Assembly: GCF_947241705.1 (NCBI RefSeq)
Contig: NC_079264.1
Coordinates: 372,001 to 436,000 of the forward strand
Length of the DNA stretch: 64,000 bases
From: Saccharomyces mikatae IFO 1815
Lineage: Eukaryota; Ascomycota; Saccharomycetes; Saccharomycetales; Saccharomycetaceae
Direction of reading: 5' to 3'
The stretch's first letter is position 1; each line of letters begins with the position of its first letter. Position numbers and translations under genes: made by a program. The notes below the pieces were generated by a model that saw nothing but the letters and a program-made list of their open reading frames with translations, had not been told where the DNA came from and did no database searches. This document shows, piece after piece, positions 38,870 to 50,015 of the stretch.

Positions 38870-41800
38870 GGTATGCGTATATGGGTTTTTGAAGCTTACT
38901 ACAAAAGTATATTCTAAAACAGAACCACAACATGGTAATACATTATTATGGATGAATATAGCGCTTTTTATACGTTTATTTTAGGAAGTAAAAACAACCC
39001 TTTTTCTCATTAGTCAATCGTTCCACACCTTGTACTGATAACTCTACGAGTTATCCATCATTGAACTAGAAGAGAACGTAGCAAGGTTAAGGCTTCAGCA
39101 CATTTGTTAAGGTAAATAAAACCGTTTCCATTTTTTTATTAATTTTGAGAACGAGCATTTCTCCAGATAAGAGAAGCCTAACAGTGAACTCAAAGCAGAA
39201 AGAGTTTAATTTCCTTCCGTAAAATAAAGCATATTAGGAAGATAATTCAATTCTAATTGGTGCTCTAAAGCATTTTCATAATGGCTTCCTGATCAGCAGA
39301 GCATGGACTAAAATATGATGACCCACATTTCTTTAGAAACTATCGTACCTTTGGTAGCAACTTTAATTTGCTCAGCGGTCGAGAAATGTATCATAGTGTC
39401 ATTTTGTTCTTAAAAAGGCACCATTAGAATCGGGCAATGTCCTTAAAATGAAAATAAGTAAACAAAAACGCTTAAACTAAGTAAACTGACAATCCATTCG
39501 AAGGTCTGCGCATCCTAATTGTTAATCACACCACTGATGCACAATAGAAGTTCTGCCCGAGAAGAGACGGCAGAATGAGGTGTGCCCATATTTTCCACGT
39601 AATTAGAAAGTCTTGAGGTAAGCGATGCCCCAGTATAACCGTTAAAATGCAGCGTGAATGACTGATTTATTCAAGAACAGAAGATGAATGAAAATAGCTT
39701 GTATAATACTTCGCAGAAAAGTTAACTTTTCTTTTCGGAAAGAATGTCATCCTTTCATAAGAAAGTTAATTTCTACCGACCATCACTTTCGAAACACTCG
39801 GAATGATTGCCTTGAGCAATCAGCAGTTCTTCCAAGCCACTGCTGGGACAAAGAAAAAGAAAAGGGAAGCTCATTCTTTGCCCCAAAGAAAAGGCATACA
39901 AAAAAAAAAGTTAACTCGTACCAGTAAAGCCTAATTTTGCAGTGATCGCTAGCCCCAGAGAAGAAGCAAAGACAAATAGGACCCACTTTCACAGCAAAAT
40001 AACGGCCCAAACTCTTTGGGCGACATTTTCTCGTCAAGGAAAAAGAAGAAAAAACTTTAATTTGAACTTTTCAGGCACCCTCTAAAATGCCTATGATTAT
40101 GTAATGCCACATTCTGCGAAACTAAAAGGCAAAAAAGAAGAGCCTTTTTTTTTCCTGCCGCGAAAGTTTAATTTACGTACCGGCGTTCCTGTCGGAGCCA
40201 TGAAAAGATCACTAGGAATTACAGCTGTGAGACAATACTCTGGGGCCAGCGCAGGCAACTCAATCCGGTATTCTTAAAGTTTTGTGGTTCAAAACTCCAT
40301 ATCCGAAACAAAACCAAACCACTCTCGTGGATCCATCTATTCAGAATGTTCCCTCCTGCATGCTGCGGAGCTTGTTCAAGCTGGTATGGCTACGGAAGAG
40401 TTCTGTGAAAAGCATACGAAGAAAACAGAAATGCAGAGGTTCTTCTTGTGGTGATAATATCGATTAGCGTATTAACATTCGTGTTAGGGTCCGTTTTCCC
40501 GCACAACCATAGAAATATGAAACAATTCTTGTCTGCGCCAACAGCAAAGATAAGGGAAAAAGAGATAGTAAAAATATTCGAGAAAAACAAGTACTGCAGA
40601 TATGGGACCTCTATGCATGCAAGTGATCGTTTCGGGGTGGCGAGGACCACCCACCACTTATTAAACTTTTCTATTTCGTTAATATAATGGATTTCATTCT
40701 TCGATTGTATGGGGTGCTTATACAGAATTGTAGGACAAATCTGGAGATGGGTTGATATGCTAGCGTTCCTACTTGTAAGGGAGCAGAGAAGTTAGGTTTT
40801 TTCTGTTTTTGAATTTTGACTTCCTGTAGACCGTATATGCATGGCCCGGCTTTCATATGAAAATAGGACAGTCTTTTGAACCATCCGATAGAGCAGTATT
40901 CTTGCCGTAGCACCGCATTCGAAAAATGTACGTAGTTAGAACCCCAAAGCAATGGTGTGTAATGAGGGGGGTACGGTTAGGGACAAATAAGGCTATCAAT
41001 TTCTTTCAAAACCTATAACAACACAGATAGAAAGGTCCAAGTATCCCTATTTTGATATGATGTGCGAATGGGAAAGAGTGAGGAGTTAACTAAGAGGTGA
41101 GGTATGCCTTTCTTTGCGGGCTTTATTTTGAGTCTAGTTTATTGACTCCAGGTGCTCAAATGTAAATAGGCGTCAGTGATGTGGTCACAAAAAAACAAAA
41201 AGATACAGAAAAAATGTAACAGATGTGGTGGTTGAGATGCTTTTGTTGGTAATTCCATCAGTGGACTCCTTAACTAGTTAAAGAAGATGAGCTTTGGCTT
41301 ATGACATGTATAAGCTCTTTAATTTTGTTTACATACCAGAAGATAGAATGAACAAAACAAGTACAACATGCAAACAGTAGCAAGTCTAAGCTAACTCTAC
41401 CCTCGTTTCTCGTTTTTCATGTTTGCAGCTGTGGCTATTATTCGGTAATTATTCATTCTCACTCAGTTGTGTTTTTGTAGGGTAGATTATAAGATAATTT
41501 TCGTCGTTAGTTGACCCATAGAGACTACCTATATGAATGTGACACTCCTATGTGTTGTCAGGCCTCTAACAAAAATAAAACTGGAGCCCATTGAGCTAAG
41601 AACTCCTTATACTTTTGCCAATGATGCGTCCCTAAACTACCTACCTCAACAAGTTATTGGCAGTTGCCTCATTGAATTTATATGTCATTCCACGTTACGA
41701 TGCAAACCGATCATACAATAAAATCCTATCAGCGTCTAATTTATGATGTGGAAGGCCTAATTCCACGTAATTGCTATCCTGACTTTCTTGGCGGTCCGGC

Positions 41801-42506
41801 TCCTTGCAGCAAGTGACCTGTATGCTGACAGGAGCGATTGGTGTGCCGAATGATAACAAAATCTGAAGAGAATCATTTGCAATACATTATATATTCTTGC
41901 ATTGGGAGACTGAGGAACTATGACCAAATTCAACATCATCTAATAATGGTTTCGCGAATTTTGCTTTGTGGGGTAAAAAAATGACAGTTCTAAGTGATAT
42001 TTTCTTCCTTCGAATTGTTCTCCTCGGAGCCTAATAACCTTCGTAAGGAAATAAAGTACTATGATTGAATAAGATGTCTTTCACTTGATATTAGCGAAGC
42101 CTTCCTTAAAGATCATTCATATACTTGCCGAAATACAAACTGGCGTCATACTATTCTTGTCTCAACAATAAGTCGTGATCTGTTCCAAGAAAAATGGATT
42201 ATCTGTTCCGACACAGTCCAGTAGTTCAGATATTTATGATATCAGTATTATAATTCTTTAAATGCATCTCTTATCATGTCTTTTCTTTCTTGAATTTTTG
42301 CATTCTTTTTGGCGTTTTGTATCCTTATTATTCCAAACTTTGATCTGTTTCAACAACGCGGAAAAGGGAATTGAAAAAAGTATTGAAAAATGAAAAATAA
42401 CCAAAACTCGTGATACGATAAAGTTAAAGATGGCGCAAGATAAACATCGATGGAAGTATAGGCGAAGCATAAGCTGGTACCATACCTATCTCTGCATAAT
42501 TTGAAA
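38870..42506 (-). promoter_or_regulatory. FLO11 upstream regulatory region (about 3.6 kb)
   Basis: 3,637 bp separate the FLO11 start from the MRS1 start, as in S. cerevisiae, where this is one of the largest promoters. There it binds Flo8, Ste12, Tec1, Sfl1, Rim101 and others, and makes the opposing noncoding RNAs ICR1 (towards FLO11) and PWR1. A minus-strand TATA element TATAAAAAG is at 38964-38972, about 100 bp from the ATG. A Ste12-like TGAAACA is at 40518-40524 and a Tec1-like CATTCT at 40695-40700, too far apart to count as a proven pair. Short open frames here are not supported as genes. Presence of ICR1/PWR1 is inferred from position only. Confidence 0.7.
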
Positions 42507-43598
42507 ATGTCTCCAAAGAATTTAACAAGGGCTGTGATCCCGGCCATCGACTTATATTGCCGCAAAGCAAACTTCAAAACACTAAAATTCCTGTCGATGA
42601 TCCTTGGTAGTAAAAAGGATTGGTATGACAATACAAAGGCGCCAGTAAGAAACTTTTTGGTCTCTCGATGTGCTATTTTCGAGCAATTGAGGACTCATCT
42701 GATTGATGAGGGAAAAGTCAGCCTATTTGGTATTTTTTTGACTAATGATTCGTTTTCGTTTTGCAAGATGATTGTTGATGACAAGTTCAATACTAGCCTG
42801 ATCAATTGGCGAAAAATAGCGTTCGATTATACATTTGTGACTGAAAGAAGACAGCACATTAGCTTGTTACCTACTGATACACTTTTTGCGACTGAAAAAA
42901 TCATATCACTTCTTGGTGTATCTCCTAACATGGCAAATCTTGTTTCCATAGAAAGACAGCGTACGGCCCTGATGGATTTTAGTTGTAAATTAAAACTAAA
43001 TATCCTAGAACACTTATTGTATGCGAAGTGCCAAGGAGTGCAGGCAACTTCCACTGATGAAAAAGCTCGACTGCTTGCATCCATATGCAATCCCGAATTC
43101 ATAGATTCCTTTTGGTGCGAATTGACCCCCATAAGAGCCTCGTTAAAGGAAAATCCTTCCATTTCTGTGCCTCAAGAATACCAGATCTACGATCCAGTGA
43201 TACGTGCCACTATAAAGGAGGTTGTCGCCAAACGGCTACTACGATCTGCCTTCGATAACGACATCGACCCGCTGATGCGTTTGCATTTGGATAAAGGTTG
43301 GAAGTTAAAATTTCCCACTTTGTCCTCGACAAGCGACCTAAGTTTCTCCTTGAAGGATTGTCTTTCCTTGGATACAGGAAGAGATACAAGTGACATGACA
43401 GAGGTGTTCCTCTCTACTATGGCGTCGAGTGAGACCCTTCGTACCTACAGTAACCTGGTTGACATTGTAATGAAGGACAACGGTAGATTCAACTCAGACA
43501 TCCTAAAGCAATTCAACGATTATGTCAAGCAAGAAAAGCTCAATCTACAAAATTTCCAGGCTGGCTCCTCAGAGTTCCTTAAAAACGTAAATGTATAA
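42507..43598 (+). CDS. MRS1: Mrs1, mitochondrial group I intron splicing factor
   Basis: 363 residues from the ATG at 42507, the S. cerevisiae length; a TTG two codons earlier is ignored. The protein belongs to the Cce1 family of RNase H-fold Holliday-junction resolvases, and S. cerevisiae Mrs1 has lost nuclease activity and instead binds RNA as a dimer. It is needed to splice the group I intron bI3 of COB and aI5-beta of COX1, together with the intron-coded maturase. The start NLTRAVIPAIDLYCRKANFK is basic, in line with mitochondrial import. It is divergent from FLO11 and its promoter lies at the far end of the FLO11 regulatory region. Confidence 0.95.
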   Translation: MSPKNLTRAVIPAIDLYCRKANFKTLKFLSMILGSKKDWYDNTKAPVRNFLVSRCAIFEQLRTHLIDEGKVSLFGIFLTNDSFSFCKMIVDDKFNTSLINWRKIAFDYTFVTERRQHISLLPTDTLFATEKIISLLGVSPNMANLVSIERQRTALMDFSCKLKLNILEHLLYAKCQGVQATSTDEKARLLASICNPEFIDSFWCELTPIRASLKENPSISVPQEYQIYDPVIRATIKEVVAKRLLRSAFDNDIDPLMRLHLDKGWKLKFPTLSSTSDLSFSLKDCLSLDTGRDTSDMTEVFLSTMASSETLRTYSNLVDIVMKDNGRFNSDILKQFNDYVKQEKLNLQNFQAGSSEFLKNVNV

Positions 43599-43898
43599 CT
43601 CCCCCTATATAACATGTAAATTTAAACTACAAGAAAAAATTTTCTTCATCATTCATATAAGGTCTACGCTTTGCTTCCAGAAATATACTTAACTACCTAT
43701 TAGCTAGGAAATTTCAAGCACATAGGTATGCTGGTATCTTCTGCTTGATTATGTGTCGTTGCTATTGTAATTACTAGTACGTATACTTTTTTCCATTGTT
43801 AAAGGCGATTCGAAAAAAACTGAAAGGAAGTAGTTACTACAGAAAGAATACACGATAAAAATATATTGGAAAGCACAGCCCAAGCAAATCAGCACGAG

Positions 43899-44402
43899 AT
43901 GAATTTAAGATCTGAATTGCAGAAACTGTTGAACGTTTGTTTTTTGTTTGCGTCTGCTTACATGTTTTGGCAAGGCTTGGCCATTGCTACCAATAGCGCT
44001 TCTCCCATCGTTGTTGTTCTTTCAGGTTCCATGGAACCGGCTTTTCAAAGAGGTGACATCCTTTTTCTATGGAATAGGAACAGTTTCAATCAGGTAGGTG
44101 ATGTCGTGGTGTATGAAGTCGAGGGAAAACAAATCCCTATTGTACATAGAGTTATGAGGCAACATAACAACCAGGTAAACAAGCAATTCCTCCTGACCAA
44201 AGGTGACAATAATGCTGGTAATGACATTTCATTATACGCCAACAAGAAAATCTACTTGAGCAAGTCAAAGGAAGTTGTGGGGACCGTCAAGGGCTACTTC
44301 CCGCAATTGGGGTATATTACGATCTGGATCAGCGAGAACCAATACGCCAAGTTTGCATTGTTAGGTATGTTGGGTCTGAGTGCTTTGTTAGGCGGTGAAT
44401 AA
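43899..44402 (+). CDS. SEC11: Sec11, catalytic subunit of ER signal peptidase
   Basis: 167 residues from the ATG at 43899 ([10 protein letters not shown]), the known start; the frame is open from a TTG at 43866. One membrane anchor spans about residues 12-32. The serine protease catalytic residues are S44 in SGSMEP, H83 in VHRV, and aspartates D103 and D109 in GDNNAGND, matching the essential residues of S. cerevisiae Sec11. With Spc1, Spc2 and Spc3 it removes signal peptides in the ER lumen. It is essential in yeast. The sequence is nearly unchanged from S. cerevisiae. Confidence 0.97.
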   Translation: MNLRSELQKLLNVCFLFASAYMFWQGLAIATNSASPIVVVLSGSMEPAFQRGDILFLWNRNSFNQVGDVVVYEVEGKQIPIVHRVMRQHNNQVNKQFLLTKGDNNAGNDISLYANKKIYLSKSKEVVGTVKGYFPQLGYITIWISENQYAKFALLGMLGLSALLGGE

Positions 44403-44944
44403 CTTGCCTGATTTATACAACAATATTTACGTACTTTGTATCTGTGCTTAGGCTCTTTAACATGTTTAACTATATAACCATAACCAACCGACCCACGCTG
44501 AGCAGAAGTCCATACTGTTCAAAACACCCTTCAAGCATTGTTGGGAAAGAAGATGAATACTCAGTGAGACCGTTTGGGTAGAGCTCATCGTTTCATTTTT
44601 ATAACAAGATGAATTTCACTTGTCAATTCAATATGACACAATGGTATATGTGGTCGAAATGAGAATTTCTAAGCTCGAATCTTGGACGAAAAAACAACCC
44701 AAACTAAATTAGTAGCTTTAAATTATGCAACTGCCTTCAAAATAAGTGGAACTTGGTTCCCAATGGGTGGTAATATGTCTAGTATATGACACCTATTGCA
44801 ATGGTTATTCATAAATACCAATATTTCGTACAGAATGATTGAAAATAATAGATGATAAGAATCACTTTCAAATAATAGTGTAGATCATAAAAACTCTTGT
44901 CCTACACGAATGAGCGGTAAAACTACAGGCAGTCATAATATCAA
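44403..44944. other. Intergenic: SEC11 3' region and DAL81 promoter
   Basis: A 542-bp tandem gap, A/T-rich. No GATAAG/CTTATC site, RNA gene or supported coding region was seen. Confidence 0.5.
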
Positions 44945-47818
44945 ATGGACCCACACCAATCACCAGCTGATAATGCCACCTCGCCTACGAAGAGCGTAGA
45001 AGCAACCACTAAAAATCTGTCCACGAATAACACTGTGAACAACAACAGTAGCAGCCATAACAATAACCATGATATACTGAATTTTAATGATAACTATACT
45101 ACCATTCTCCAACATTTGGCGAACGACCATCCTAATATACTGAAGGAAAAGAGCGGCTCGCAACACCACCAGCAGCAACAGCAACAACAGAACCTGGATA
45201 CACTTTTGCATCATTATCAAAGTTTGCTTTCTAAAAGTGATAATGCAATGGCCTTTGAAGACAATGTTAGTAACAGCGCCGTTAAAAACGTCAATAGCAA
45301 CTCCATTAATAACAACAACAATGACATATCAAGTCCAGGTAATTTGACGGGCTCTTGTAATCAATGTAGATTGAGGAAAACAAAATGCAATTATTTCCCC
45401 GATGTGGGTAATTGTCTCGAATGTGAAACCTCCAGAACTAAATGTGTCTTTGGCGGCACTCCAAATTATTTGAAAAGAACATCTTCTAATGCAAACAATA
45501 GCATTCCCACTTCTTCAAATGCCAAACGAATGAAAAATTTTGAAGACTATTCAAATCGCTTGCCCAGTAGCATGCTTTATAGACATCAGCAGCAGCAGCA
45601 ACAACAACAGCGTATACAATACCCTAGGTCTTCTTTTTTTGTGGGCCCAGCCTCAGTTTTCGATTTGAACTTGACTAAGCATGTAAGATTGGATAATGTG
45701 GACCAAATACAACTATCGAAGACTCTATCATTAAGAAAGGTGTCGCCTACCGCACAGTTTATTCTTCAGGATGATTTTGATACGACTCTTCATAGCAAAC
45801 AAGAGTATGAGGTTGATTTGGTAGAAAATTTGGTGCATCCCCACGGGCATCTTTTGGTAGAGATTTTTTTCAAATTAATTCATCCTTTTCTACCAATTTT
45901 ACACGAACGTGTCTTTTTGGAAAAGTATTCTAGGTCTTATAGGGAACTTACAGCACCTTTATTGGCGTCTATCTACTCGCTGGCATTACAATATTGGGAT
46001 TTTCATCCTGCTCTGTTAGGATTCCCTAAACCGGATGTCGCTGCTCAGTTAAATAACATTGCATTGGATACCTTTTACGCCCGAGTTGGAAGACCAAAAC
46101 TAAGTATCATACAAACAGGTCTTTTGATTTTGCAGTGTCGTAGTGAATGTCGTAACAATTGGGTTCTCTGTTCGAGTATAGTCGCTCTTGCAGAGGAATT
46201 GGGACTTGGCGTAGAATGTAATGACTGGAAACTTCCCAAGTGGGAAAAGGATCTGAGGAAGAGACTAGCCTGGGCGGTTTGGTTGATGGACAAATGGTGT
46301 GCATTGAATGAGGGTAGGCAATCTCATTTAATTTTAGGCAGAAACTGGATGATCAAGTTATTAAATTTTGATGATTTTCCTATGAATTCACCAACCATAC
46401 TAAACTCTTTGCAAAATGACCAATCAGGATCTTCGCCCACTTCATCAAGTGATATGAAAAGTCACCAAATAGCCTTTGGTAACTTACCCATATTTAATAT
46501 GAACCCATCCTTAGAAGATTTCAAGAATGGGACGTTGATGTTTCAACAAATGGTCTCTTTGAGTATAATTCTCGGAGAAATCATGGACACATTCTACACT
46601 CAGGGATCCATTACAATAAACAAGAGTATTGAGCAAGTTTTGAAACTGGCGAAGCCGTTACAACTGAAGTTAAGGGAATGGTATCATTCCCTACCCAAGA
46701 ATTTATCAATGAGTTACGCCACACCACAAAAATTAAATCCAAACTCCACTCTAACTCTAGCTTATTTTGCTACAGAAATAACTCTGCATAGGAAAATTAT
46801 CTGTGCCTTAAATCCTCAAACACCGAAGGAACTGGTCCAAGTATGTAGGACTGCTGCAAGGACTAGGCTGGTAGCTGCGATTGAGTTTATAAGAGACTTA
46901 AAAAATGAACACATTAATGCTTTTTGGTACAACTGTTCCACCGGAAATCTAATGCTGATTGGGACATTTGCGGCTCTACTATATGTAACTTCAGCGACAA
47001 AAGAAGAGGCTACAATTTTCAGAGATTACGTCAGAAATTATACGTGGGTTTTAAAAATAGGGTCCAAATATTTTGATAAACTATCGAATGCTTTGAACAA
47101 TATGCATTTACTATTTGCACAAATTCCTGGTCTTTTGACTGATGAACCAGTCGGTGTGAGTCCTAACTCCAATATGAATTCTGTTAATCCACCAAGGTCA
47201 GGTGTGCAATCGCAAATTCCAATACAATTCAACGTGGGATCACCTGCTATGACAGAACAAGGATCTCCATTAAACCAATGGAAAAACCTGCCCCAAGAGA
47301 TTCTGCAGCAACTAAACTCTTTCCCCAACGGTACAACGAGTACAACAACTCCAATGAATCCTACTCCGAGACAAACACAACTAGATTCACAAGGAAGTCC
47401 GACCATAAACAGTACTAGTAATAACGGCAACAACATGCCTCTACCGTTTATGCCTAATAAGCCTTCTAAAAAGACTACACAGTCTTCACCAAACGTTACA
47501 CCTTCCCATATGAACAGGAACGTCCCGTCTAATACATCTTCACCAAGGGTTAATCCTAGCACGAATGTGAATTCTAACACGCAAATGAATGCCTCTCCTT
47601 TGAGTTCTATAAACGAAACCAGACAAGAATCGGGCATTACTACAAACGAAAAAACTGCGGAAAGGGAAAGGCCCACCAATGAGGAGTCATCAACGGAACT
47701 CAAAGATGATAACCTAAACCCAAATGAGGAAGAAAGTACAGCTGATGCCCAGACTACAAAAACGGATGAAGTCAATGATAAAGATGTAACAATTAACACA
47801 AAGGAAACCCCTCTGTAG
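44945..47818 (+). CDS. DAL81: Dal81 (Uga35), Zn2Cys6 activator of nitrogen catabolic genes
   Basis: 957 residues (S. cerevisiae 970). Poly-Gln and poly-Asn runs flank a binuclear zinc cluster at residues about 138-167 with the C-x2-C-x6-C spacing (CNQCRLRKTKC, then CLECETSRTKC). The fungal-specific transcription factor domain follows at about 250-740 (FFKLIHPFLPILHERVFLEK, LAWAVWLMDKWCALNEGRQS). The C-terminal 200 residues are low complexity. Dal81 is a nuclear coactivator: with Dal82 for allantoin genes, Uga3 for GABA genes and Stp1/Stp2 for amino-acid permeases. In S. cerevisiae its own zinc cluster is dispensable for allantoin response. It lies 3.6 kb from the DAL cluster it controls. The shorter length comes from shorter Gln runs. 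Confidence 0.96.
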   Translation: MDPHQSPADNATSPTKSVEATTKNLSTNNTVNNNSSSHNNNHDILNFNDNYTTILQHLANDHPNILKEKSGSQHHQQQQQQQNLDTLLHHYQSLLSKSDNAMAFEDNVSNSAVKNVNSNSINNNNNDISSPGNLTGSCNQCRLRKTKCNYFPDVGNCLECETSRTKCVFGGTPNYLKRTSSNANNSIPTSSNAKRMKNFEDYSNRLPSSMLYRHQQQQQQQQRIQYPRSSFFVGPASVFDLNLTKHVRLDNVDQIQLSKTLSLRKVSPTAQFILQDDFDTTLHSKQEYEVDLVENLVHPHGHLLVEIFFKLIHPFLPILHERVFLEKYSRSYRELTAPLLASIYSLALQYWDFHPALLGFPKPDVAAQLNNIALDTFYARVGRPKLSIIQTGLLILQCRSECRNNWVLCSSIVALAEELGLGVECNDWKLPKWEKDLRKRLAWAVWLMDKWCALNEGRQSHLILGRNWMIKLLNFDDFPMNSPTILNSLQNDQSGSSPTSSSDMKSHQIAFGNLPIFNMNPSLEDFKNGTLMFQQMVSLSIILGEIMDTFYTQGSITINKSIEQVLKLAKPLQLKLREWYHSLPKNLSMSYATPQKLNPNSTLTLAYFATEITLHRKIICALNPQTPKELVQVCRTAARTRLVAAIEFIRDLKNEHINAFWYNCSTGNLMLIGTFAALLYVTSATKEEATIFRDYVRNYTWVLKIGSKYFDKLSNALNNMHLLFAQIPGLLTDEPVGVSPNSNMNSVNPPRSGVQSQIPIQFNVGSPAMTEQGSPLNQWKNLPQEILQQLNSFPNGTTSTTTPMNPTPRQTQLDSQGSPTINSTSNNGNNMPLPFMPNKPSKKTTQSSPNVTPSHMNRNVPSNTSSPRVNPSTNVNSNTQMNASPLSSINETRQESGITTNEKTAERERPTNEESSTELKDDNLNPNEEESTADAQTTKTDEVNDKDVTINTKETPL

Positions 47819-47987
47819 TATAAACAATAGCAGATAAGCATTCCTCTTTTTCAATAAAGAGAATAGAATACGATTGTAACTATGTAGCAATATCTTCTAC
47901 AAAACTAAATTTAATAACTAATAAGTATAGAACTATTTTCTCTGAGTGTTATATTTACATAAAGTATACTAAAATATACAGAACCTA

Positions 47988-48635
47988 TTATAGAAATTTT
48001 GGCATTTTAGCATTTTCTTTGGCAATTTCATTCAGATCTCCTGGTCGATTCATCATCATGTGTATATCACCATTTAGATAAACTTTTTCATCTTCTTTCT
48101 TCGACTTTTCCAAATCTTTCAGGAGATTCAAATCAGTAACAATTCCTTCTTTGTTCTTAGCATCATCATTGGAAGTCGATTCTACTACTTCTCTTTTAGC
48201 CTCGTCTATTATACTTTGCCAAATCTCTTCTAAGGTCTCTTCCTTAGGAACCACGATATCACTCTTGTCTGCTTTCACCGTAGTCTCGTTCTTGTTAATG
48301 ATTCCTAGACACAGATTTACGAGTTTCAATTCATCATCTACATTAAAGTCCATCTTTCCATTATTGTCATGAACCCTTTGTATCAACTCTTTTAATTTAT
48401 CGATTTTTAAGTGATACTTCCTTTCCATATCATGAGTTTTCCTCTTCTCTACTGTCACTGCGTTTAATATTGATCCAAATATCATCACCAAAAGCAGAGG
48501 TTTTACCATCGTTTTATCATATCTTGACTTGGCCCTGACGCCCGCACTTGTCGACGTAGCAGTCCTGGCTGTTATCTTTGTGGGACAAAGATTTCTGACT
48601 GGTCTGTTCTTTAGTATTGATCTTGCCAAGAGCAT
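47988..48635 (-). CDS. INA22: Ina22, assembly factor for the ATP synthase peripheral stalk
   Basis: 215 residues (S. cerevisiae YIR024C 216). The first 40 residues are Arg/Ser/Thr-rich with no acids, a clear mitochondrial presequence (MLLARSILKNRPVRNLCPTK). One membrane span lies at about 43-62 (VKPLLLVMIFGSILNAVTV), followed by a charged, mostly helical matrix domain. In S. cerevisiae it forms the INA complex with Ina17 at the inner membrane and helps join the peripheral stalk to F1. It is divergent from MND2 with 121 bp between starts. Confidence 0.92.
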   Translation of the reverse strand: MLLARSILKNRPVRNLCPTKITARTATSTSAGVRAKSRYDKTMVKPLLLVMIFGSILNAVTVEKRKTHDMERKYHLKIDKLKELIQRVHDNNGKMDFNVDDELKLVNLCLGIINKNETTVKADKSDIVVPKEETLEEIWQSIIDEAKREVVESTSNDDAKNKEGIVTDLNLLKDLEKSKKEDEKVYLNGDIHMMMNRPGDLNEIAKENAKMPKFL

Positions 48636-48756
48636 TCTTCGTTACTCCTATTTCTTTATTATTTATTCTCTCTCTGCCTTTTATCCCCTTCTAATCTACT
48701 CTTTCAGTTAAAGTGTAAATTTGAGGATGCGTAAAATAGTTCCACTGTAACGCCAC

Positions 48757-49914
48757 ATGTCGAGACTGATTAGCATAAACAGCAGCGGAAGGCGAGACAA
48801 AGTAATGGTTAAAGCATTAAGGGATATAGCATTATTTAATGATATAAGAAAGGATCAGAATTCTGCTGTGGTCAAACATGAAAGATACAACTTGAGGGAT
48901 CTTCGGAGTAAGAAAAACCAGCATAGAAACGGTATGGATGATGATGATGACGATAATTCGCTCGAGAGATTTATAAGAAAGAAGAAATCCAGGTTCATTC
49001 AATTCATACCATCATTGTCAGCATACAATGTGTTCAATGAATTCCCTTACTATCCTACGTCGGCCAGTCAATTACAAGATGGTAGATTAGACGAATTTCT
49101 CATGCTATCAGAACAATATAAGAGTAAGTTACCCAAAATACGCAAATTAGGATGGAATAGATTCAAACCGATAGGTATTAATAAGACTATGTATGATTTA
49201 GAAATTCTAAAGTGTCGAGCACAAACTCAGAATGCAGAAGGAAATAACGAGGAAGACTTCAGTCAGCATCATGTTAGAGAAGAGGATTTAAGAAATAATG
49301 GTTCTATAGGACGCGTTATATTGCCCTATAATCTACAGGAAAATGATGATGATACCGGTGAGGGTGATACAAGTTCCCACAGTGTCATAAATGATAGTAT
49401 GGCTATGCTTACGAGTAACAATGCTAATAATGAAGGAGAGTCCGAGGAAGATGAGATATCATATGACTATGATGCAGAATTTGATCATGTTGTAGATGAA
49501 GATGATAGTAGGGAAGAAATGCAGGGAGAAGAATTAGAGTGCCTGGAATCTGAGAGGGAGAGAATTGTACCGGATGACTTGTTGATGAGGACCACTTCTC
49601 TGTCACGATCTCTACAACAATTTGTGGAAGAAGCGCACCATTTAAATAGTAATCCATATGATATCGATAGTGATAACGATGGAGAGGGTTCGAAGGTAGA
49701 ATTAGGTATGAATCCTGATTTTGAAGACGAGGTGGAAACCAGGAGGGGAACAAGAACGTATGATTATAATGGCGAATACCACCAGGCACCGAATTCTTAT
49801 GGTGATATTACGCCTGATTTAGCGAGTAATTGGAGAAACTGGACAAGGGAAAGGATAACTAGTTTAGATGAGTTAATGGAGAGACGTGCCAGGCAGCAAC
49901 AAGGTCAAGATTAA
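48757..49914 (+). CDS. MND2: Mnd2, meiotic regulator subunit of the APC/C
   Basis: 385 residues (S. cerevisiae 368). The conserved start is MSRLISINSSGRRDKVMVKA with ALRDIALFNDIRKD. The middle and C-terminal parts are highly acidic and disordered with Asp runs (MDDDDDDN, SDNDGEGS). Mnd2 is a subunit of the anaphase-promoting complex; in S. cerevisiae it blocks the meiosis-specific activator Ama1 early in meiosis, protecting securin and cohesin. The acidic region may act by mimicking or hiding degradation signals, which is inference. The gene is convergent with YVH1. Confidence 0.93.
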   Translation: MSRLISINSSGRRDKVMVKALRDIALFNDIRKDQNSAVVKHERYNLRDLRSKKNQHRNGMDDDDDDNSLERFIRKKKSRFIQFIPSLSAYNVFNEFPYYPTSASQLQDGRLDEFLMLSEQYKSKLPKIRKLGWNRFKPIGINKTMYDLEILKCRAQTQNAEGNNEEDFSQHHVREEDLRNNGSIGRVILPYNLQENDDDTGEGDTSSHSVINDSMAMLTSNNANNEGESEEDEISYDYDAEFDHVVDEDDSREEMQGEELECLESERERIVPDDLLMRTTSLSRSLQQFVEEAHHLNSNPYDIDSDNDGEGSKVELGMNPDFEDEVETRRGTRTYDYNGEYHQAPNSYGDITPDLASNWRNWTRERITSLDELMERRARQQQGQD

Positions 49915-50015
49915 AAGTTGTCTTCATGGTACAATGGTCCATTTATTACTTGAGATATATATACATAAAGGCGCCTAGAGAGCTCAGTTATAGTATTGTT
50001 TGCTGAATATCTAAG

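Noticed and set aside
40390-40650. A minus-strand frame of 86 codons upstream of FLO11, near where YIR020C is annotated in S. cerevisiae
   Set aside because: It begins at a GTG and has no ATG inside, so it would not be translated normally. I cannot confirm similarity to YIR020C.
43599-43898. A small gene between MRS1 and SEC11 such as YIR021W-A of S. cerevisiae
   Set aside because: The ATGs here lead to stops after a few codons, so no conserved small protein is supported.
47038-47841. A 267-codon minus-strand frame opposite the end of DAL81
   Set aside because: It is a shadow of the Ser/Asn/Thr-rich coding strand; it has no recognisable domain and overlaps a conserved gene fully.
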